Shown here: in pieces, positions 59,884 through 64,000 of the stretch
Position numbering within the stretch: the first letter of the stretch is position 1
Layout of the letters: each line of letters starts with the position of its first letter
From: Polyangiaceae bacterium
GTDB taxonomy: Bacteria > Myxococcota_A > Polyangia > Polyangiales > Polyangiaceae
Direction of reading: 5' to 3'
Length of the DNA: 64,000 nt
Assembly: GCA_009780955.1 (NCBI GenBank)
Contig: WQZB01000009.1
Location: 1 to 64,000, forward strand
Notes under the pieces: generated by a model
Database searches by the model: none
What the model was told of the DNA's origin: nothing
Seen by the model: the letters and a program-made list of their open reading frames with translations, nothing else
Position numbers and translations under genes: made by a program

Positions 59884-60924
59884 ATGGAACGCTCCACACA
59901 AATCTGGGTTGGTGTTGTCGTCCTCGCGGTGCTTGGCGGCGGCATCTATTACAAGGCAAAGGAAGATCAGAAAATCGGCGCAGTGCAAACCATGAGCGCC
60001 GATCTTCCTGATATGAAGGTGCCTGACGAGGTCGACAAAATCAGCATTACGAACGCCGACAAAGGCGAGGTGGTGCTCGAGAAAAAGGGCGACAAGTGGG
60101 AACTCACGAAACCCATTCGTGCTCCCGCAAACCAAGCCAACGTCAAGTCACTCATCGACAACATGAAGGAGCTCAAAGCGAAAGACGTCGTCGCCGTGGC
60201 TCTTTCCGACGAACAGAAGAAAGACTTCCAGTTCGAGCCAAACAAAGGCGTTCACGTGGTTGCCTACCAAGGCGAGAACAAGAAGCTCGACGCAACGTTT
60301 GGCAAGTCCGGGGGGCGTGGCCAGATGGCCATGGTCGATGGAAAACCGGGCGTGTTCGTGGTTGGCGGATACGCGAGCTACCTTTACACACGCGAAGCAA
60401 AAGGCTGGCGCGACACCGAGATTTTCAAATTCGATGACGCGAATGCCAATCAGTTTTCGATCGAGAACAAAAACGGCACGCTTTCGTTCACCAAGGGCGA
60501 CAACTGGGCCGGCACAGCGAAAGGCGCACCCATTGCCGATCTCGACGAAGACAAGGTAAAAAGCGCACTTCGCACATTCAAGTCGCTCAACGCGGAAGAC
60601 TTTGGCGACGGCAAAACACCTGCGGACACCGGTCTTGACAACCCCGAAGGCAAAATCACCATCAACCTCAAAGACGGCGCCGGGAAATATTCGCTGAAGG
60701 TTGGCAAGGTGGCCACGGGCACGTCGCACTATGCGCAAAAAGAAGGCGACGCTGCGGTGTTCGTCATTGGCTCCCACGCAGCAGACCTCGTGCTCGGCGA
60801 CGCGTCAAAGTTCCAGAAAGCGAAAGACGCCGGTGCTGCGAAAGACGCGGGCAAGCCCGTTCCGCCTCCGGCTTTGACGGTAACGCCGGCAGCCGACTTC
60901 GGTGGTCCTTCGGAAGAGCCTTGA
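59884..60924 (+). CDS. DUF4340 membrane-anchored protein of the Gld-like operon
   Basis: The 346-residue protein has one N-terminal membrane helix (IWVGVVVLAVLGGGIYY) and a repeated beta-rich periplasmic region of DUF4340 type (KISITNADKGEVVLEKKGDKWELTKPI, AGKYSLKVGKVATG). DUF4340 genes regularly follow GldG-like genes, and this pairing is kept here. An Ala/Pro-rich C-terminus ends the protein. The upstream in-frame TTG/ATG at 59872 is less likely than ATG 59884. Together with the previous three genes it forms one operon ending in family A repeats. Confidence 0.82.
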   Translation: MERSTQIWVGVVVLAVLGGGIYYKAKEDQKIGAVQTMSADLPDMKVPDEVDKISITNADKGEVVLEKKGDKWELTKPIRAPANQANVKSLIDNMKELKAKDVVAVALSDEQKKDFQFEPNKGVHVVAYQGENKKLDATFGKSGGRGQMAMVDGKPGVFVVGGYASYLYTREAKGWRDTEIFKFDDANANQFSIENKNGTLSFTKGDNWAGTAKGAPIADLDEDKVKSALRTFKSLNAEDFGDGKTPADTGLDNPEGKITINLKDGAGKYSLKVGKVATGTSHYAQKEGDAAVFVIGSHAADLVLGDASKFQKAKDAGAAKDAGKPVPPPALTVTPAADFGGPSEEP

Positions 60925-60934
60925 GAAATCGCCC

Positions 60935-61006
60935 GTAAGGGCGTATGGCCATTACGCCCTTACCGCGCGATCACCACCGCGAGGGCGCGATGAATCGCGC
61001 CCCTAC
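60935..61006. repeat. Family A palindrome pair
   Basis: A variant palindrome (gtaagggcgtatgg / ccattacgcccttac, 29 bp) is followed 18 bp later by the right-hand hairpin of the composite element (agggcgcgatgaatcgcgcccctac). The a for g change in the left arm is matched by t in the right arm, so pairing is kept. It fills the space between the convergent DUF4340 and YjbQ genes and could end both transcripts. Confidence 0.88.
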
Positions 61007-61012
61007 GCCCTA

Positions 61013-61477
61013 TTATATCCCCATGACCTTCACGATAACCCGCTTGTCGCGCTGGCCGTCGAACTCGGCATAGAACACTCGCTGCCATGTGCCAAGGTCG
61101 AGCCGGCCTTTGGTAATGGGAACGATGACCTCATGATGCACGAGCATGGATTTGAGGTGCGCGTCGCCGTTGTCTTCGCCCGTGCGATGATGCTTGTATT
61201 CTGCACGAGCCGGTGCGACCTCCTCGAGCCACGCCCAAATGTCTTCGTGCAGCCCGGGCTCGTTGTCGTTGACGAAAACGCCCGCCGTGATGTGCATGGC
61301 GCTGATGAGCATGAAGCCTTCCTCAATGCCGCTTCGGCTGCGCACTTGCTCGAGTTGGGGCGTTAGGTGAATCAGATCGCGTCGCTTTTTTGCGTGAAAT
61401 GTGAAGTACTCCGTGTGAACTTTCACGCCTCGACTCTCGACTGTGCGAACGATGTGGGGAGCGTCTGGGTCGGTCAT
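61013..61477 (-). CDS. YjbQ/UPF0047 family protein
   Basis: The 154-residue protein has the YjbQ signature: SGIEEGFMLISAMHITAGVFVNDNEPGLHEDIWAWL and AHLKSMLVHHEVIVPITKGRLDLGTWQRVFYAEFDG. E. coli YjbQ has thiamine-phosphate synthase side activity; the true role of the family is uncertain. An N-terminal ~20 residues (TDPDAPHIVRTVESRG) precede the core. The start ATG at 61477 leaves 65 bp to the divergent radical SAM gene. Confidence 0.85.
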   Translation of the reverse strand: MTDPDAPHIVRTVESRGVKVHTEYFTFHAKKRRDLIHLTPQLEQVRSRSGIEEGFMLISAMHITAGVFVNDNEPGLHEDIWAWLEEVAPARAEYKHHRTGEDNGDAHLKSMLVHHEVIVPITKGRLDLGTWQRVFYAEFDGQRDKRVIVKVMGI

Positions 61478-61541
61478 AGAAAGCAAGACGTACCACTCTT
61501 TTCTTCGCTCGCGGCATCGTTGTAACGTGGCGGGCCCTACC

Positions 61542-63449
61542 ATGGCTTCGTTTCCACACGCGATCCAACGCACCGTCTCGCATTCTTTGTGGCGTTCTTT
61601 TGCCCACTCGGCGAAAATTGCCTGGCCGCTGGTGCAGCGGCTGAACCGCGTGATCGAAAAGCGGGCAGAACAGCCCGCCTGGGCGCCAGCACCCCTCATC
61701 AAACGGCGCGATCGCACCTTCCCCACGTTCGGTTTCCCGCGCGAAACCGACTCGCTCTGCCCGAAGTGCGTGAAGAAGATCCGTGGCGACGTGCTCGCTG
61801 GCAAGCGCGACGTCCGCGAGCTTTTGAAAGGCCACCCGGGCGAAATCAAAGCGCGCATCGTCGAAAAATGGGTCGATGGTCGCTTGTGCGTCGTCATGGA
61901 AAAAGAGTGCTTGGACCACGGCCGCTTCGAAGACGTCATGGCCATCGATCCGGCATTCTTGCGCAGGCTCGAAAGCCTTTACCCGGGCCGCGATTTCCTG
62001 GCACCGTTCACGACACTTCGCGATCATGGCAGCTCGAGCATCAAGTACGGGCGCGGCAGCGTGCTCACAGTCGATCTCACGAATCGCTGCAACATGATGT
62101 GCGAGCCGTGTTTCATGGACGCCAACCAAGTTGGCTACGTCCACGAGCTCGCATGGAACGAAGTAAAAACGATTCTCGACGATGCCATTCGCGTTGAGCC
62201 ACGGCGTCAAATGAGCATTCAATTTTCCGGCGGCGAACCCACACTAAGCCCGCTCTTTCTCGCGGCCATCGAATACGCGCGCGACGTTGGGTTCTTTGCT
62301 GTGCAGTGTGCAACGAATGGTATCGCTTTCGCGCAAGATCCCGAGCTGGCGCACAAAGCCAAAAAGGCCGGGCTTCGCATGGCGTACTTGCAATTCGACG
62401 GAATTGGCAATGAAGCCAACGCACATCGCAAGGTTCGGAATCTTTTCGATGTGAAAGTTCGGGCCATCGAGAATTTGCACAATGCAGGCATCGATGTGAT
62501 CCTCGTGGTTACCGTAGTCCGTGGCGTCAACGACGACGAGGTCGGCAAAATCATCGAATACGCCATCGAGAATGCCGACAAAGTCACGGTGGTGAGCTTT
62601 CAGCCCGTGAGCTTCACGGGCCGCGACGAAGACATTTCCGACGAAATGCGCAAAGCGCAGCGTTACACGCTTTCGCACCTGGCACACGACATCAAAGAGC
62701 AATGCGGCGGCTTGCTGGAACCCATGCGCGATTGGTTTCCACTATCAGCCATGGGGCCATTCAGCGATTTGACCGACACGCTTCTTGGCAGCCGTGCCGA
62801 TTGGGGGTCCATGAAATGCGGGTGTCACCCGAATTGCGGCATAGGAACGATCCTCTTTGTGCACAAGAAAACGAAAAAGGCGGTGCCGCTGACTAAATTT
62901 CTCAATCTTGAGCAGCTTCTTTCCGACATTCAAGACATTACCGACGCTGCTCGAGGGCGCGCGGTGACCCTTGCCGAGCTCGGTCTGGCGATTCTCAAGA
63001 ACTTCGATGTAAGCGAATCTCCCGTTCCATTCCCAATCTTGCTCAAGCAATTTCTTAGTCAAACAGGCGCGCGTGGAAAGAAGGTGGGGCAGTTCGAAAG
63101 CGACGCGCACGAGTTCGAATGGCGTGTGCTTTTCGTCGCCGGCATGTGGTTTCAAGATTTGTTCAATTACGACTTTCGCCGCACCGAAATGTGCATCATT
63201 CCTTATGGCACACAACTGGGCGAAATTAGCTTCTGCGCCTACAACACGGGCATTGGCTTTCGCCAGGTGGTGGAAACAAGAAAGGCCACGGCGAGCGTTG
63301 CCGAGTGGTATCGCAAAAACGGACGGCACCCGATTTACGCGAAAAACCAGAACATCGAGCTTCCTCCTTCACCCCAAGACGCCACGGCTCGTACCGCTCG
63401 CGCCGAAAGGCGGGAGACGCGCGTTCACCTGCCGGTGGTATCGATTTAG
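61542..63449 (+). CDS. Radical SAM protein of the MJ0619/Tes-like group
   Basis: The 635-residue protein has an N-terminal Cys motif (LCPKCVKKI), then VMEKECLDHGRFED, then the radical SAM cluster motif LTNRCNMMCEPCFMDAN (Cys183, 187, 190; spacing CxxxCxxC). QFSGGEPTLSPLF follows as the GGEP motif. A second conserved Cys block near the end (FNYDFRRTEMCIIPYG, GEISFCAYNTG) with GCHPNCGIG earlier suggests additional clusters. This N-terminal Cys/HG block plus late CxI...FCxxN pattern matches the MJ0619 family, in which tetraether synthase (Tes) joins lipid tails and others methylate pterins. The substrate is unknown here. Confidence 0.8.
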   Translation: MASFPHAIQRTVSHSLWRSFAHSAKIAWPLVQRLNRVIEKRAEQPAWAPAPLIKRRDRTFPTFGFPRETDSLCPKCVKKIRGDVLAGKRDVRELLKGHPGEIKARIVEKWVDGRLCVVMEKECLDHGRFEDVMAIDPAFLRRLESLYPGRDFLAPFTTLRDHGSSSIKYGRGSVLTVDLTNRCNMMCEPCFMDANQVGYVHELAWNEVKTILDDAIRVEPRRQMSIQFSGGEPTLSPLFLAAIEYARDVGFFAVQCATNGIAFAQDPELAHKAKKAGLRMAYLQFDGIGNEANAHRKVRNLFDVKVRAIENLHNAGIDVILVVTVVRGVNDDEVGKIIEYAIENADKVTVVSFQPVSFTGRDEDISDEMRKAQRYTLSHLAHDIKEQCGGLLEPMRDWFPLSAMGPFSDLTDTLLGSRADWGSMKCGCHPNCGIGTILFVHKKTKKAVPLTKFLNLEQLLSDIQDITDAARGRAVTLAELGLAILKNFDVSESPVPFPILLKQFLSQTGARGKKVGQFESDAHEFEWRVLFVAGMWFQDLFNYDFRRTEMCIIPYGTQLGEISFCAYNTGIGFRQVVETRKATASVAEWYRKNGRHPIYAKNQNIELPPSPQDATARTARAERRETRVHLPVVSI

Positions 63450-63504
63450 AGCGGGTTCGATATGATGATCGCCGCGCGTGAGCGGTCAAAGGGAGCAAGC
63501 CGTG

Positions 63505-64000
63505 ATGATGAAGAAGCCGAGCACCAAGACGGCCTCGCAGCCGGACACTCGGCGTGCCCTCGGACGCGCACGCCCCGACGGCGAGGCGATGTTTCCGATC
63601 GCGCCGCCGAAGTCCGAGCTACCGAGCAGCTACGGCGACGCACTCCAGGAACTGAAGTCGCGCATCCAGCAGGCGCGCCTGCGCACGGTACTCGCAGCCA
63701 ATGCGGCGATGATCCAGCTCTACTGGGACATGGGGCGTACAATCCTCGCACGACAAGAACGCGAGGGTTGGGGCGCGAAGGTCATCGACCGGCTCTCGGC
63801 AGACTTACGAGAGGCTTTCCCAGACATGTCAGGCTTGTCGCCGCGCAACCTCCTGTTCATGCGCAGCTTCGCCGAGGCGTACCCGGACGCCGAAATAGTG
63901 AAACAGCTCGTTTCACAATTGCCGTGGGGCCACATCGTCAAGCTGCTCCAGCGCGTGAAGCCCCAGGGAGCACGTCACTGGTACATGTGCCAGGCCGTCG
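63505..64000 (+). CDS. YhcG/DUF1016-type nuclease, 5' part
   Basis: This frame runs off the right edge of the window. It encodes an N-terminal Lys/Arg-rich segment, then the YhcG (DUF1016) N-terminal helical domain: ELKSRIQQARLRTVLAANAAMI, QLYWDMGRTIL, WGAKVIDRLSADLREAFPD, GLSPRNLLFMRSFAEAYPD and VKQLVSQLPWGHIVKLLQRVK. The PD-(D/E)xK nuclease half would follow outside the window. These proteins often stand in defence and mobile islands. GGGAG lies nine bases upstream of the ATG pair (63505/63508). The gene starts 55 bp after the radical SAM gene. Confidence 0.85.
   Translation, partial: MMKKPSTKTASQPDTRRALGRARPDGEAMFPIAPPKSELPSSYGDALQELKSRIQQARLRTVLAANAAMIQLYWDMGRTILARQEREGWGAKVIDRLSADLREAFPDMSGLSPRNLLFMRSFAEAYPDAEIVKQLVSQLPWGHIVKLLQRVKPQGARHWYMCQAV

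Overview
The window looks like a chromosomal segment of a GC-rich member of the Myxococcota, possibly Polyangia-like; I place it no deeper than phylum. The pointers are receiver/DUF4388 regulators of the PatA type, a FrzS/AglZ-like pseudo-receiver coiled-coil protein, a Ser/Thr kinase with an N-terminal zinc ribbon, a GldA/GldF/GldG-like export operon, many Cys-anchored lipoproteins and delta-60 repeat proteins. All identifications come from reading motifs by eye; no database search was run.

Layout. 0-9.8 kb: tRNA-Ser, a lipoprotein with a degenerate sulfatase fold, a large two-receiver regulator, and a run of envelope proteins (membrane protein, anchored metalloprotease, TPR protein). 9.8-23.6 kb: mostly housekeeping: thyA-folA, GNAT, a translationally coupled GT2 / C45 hydrolase / LolA-like operon, ybeY, an HU protein with a clear terminator, an outer-membrane barrel, an RlmI-like methyltransferase, a HAD phosphatase, argD, and a striking P1B-ATPase look-alike that has lost its catalytic motifs.

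23.6-33.5 kb is an accessory island. It holds small soluble proteins of the kind that accompany polymorphic toxins (DUF4272-like, DUF4261-like, two related unnamed families), a Uma2 nuclease, a Cys-rich lipoprotein, frameshifted genes and at least four inverted or truncated copies of island genes. No toxin gene is visible, so I read it as a decaying, recombining immunity-type cluster. A ~190 bp repeat lies in inverted orientation at 26.0 and 27.6 kb.

33.6-64 kb returns to core-like content: kinase, RluA-type pseudouridine synthase, VIT/VWA surface protein, Gly-rich lipoprotein, an unusual DHH protein, hisIE, the FrzS-like protein and a receiver/DUF4388 regulator, rimI coupled to a TPR metalloprotease, two delta-60 lipoproteins, two secreted esterases, the Gld-like four-gene operon, YjbQ, a radical SAM protein related to the MJ0619/Tes group, and the 5' part of a YhcG-type nuclease gene cut by the window edge.

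Two families of short dispersed palindromic elements cut across the whole window. Family A has gtaggggcg ends. Family B is about 123 bp with long imperfect terminal inverted repeats. They sit at gene ends, supply stop codons, lie across the likely start region of thyA, and in one gene are translated in frame as part of a protein linker.
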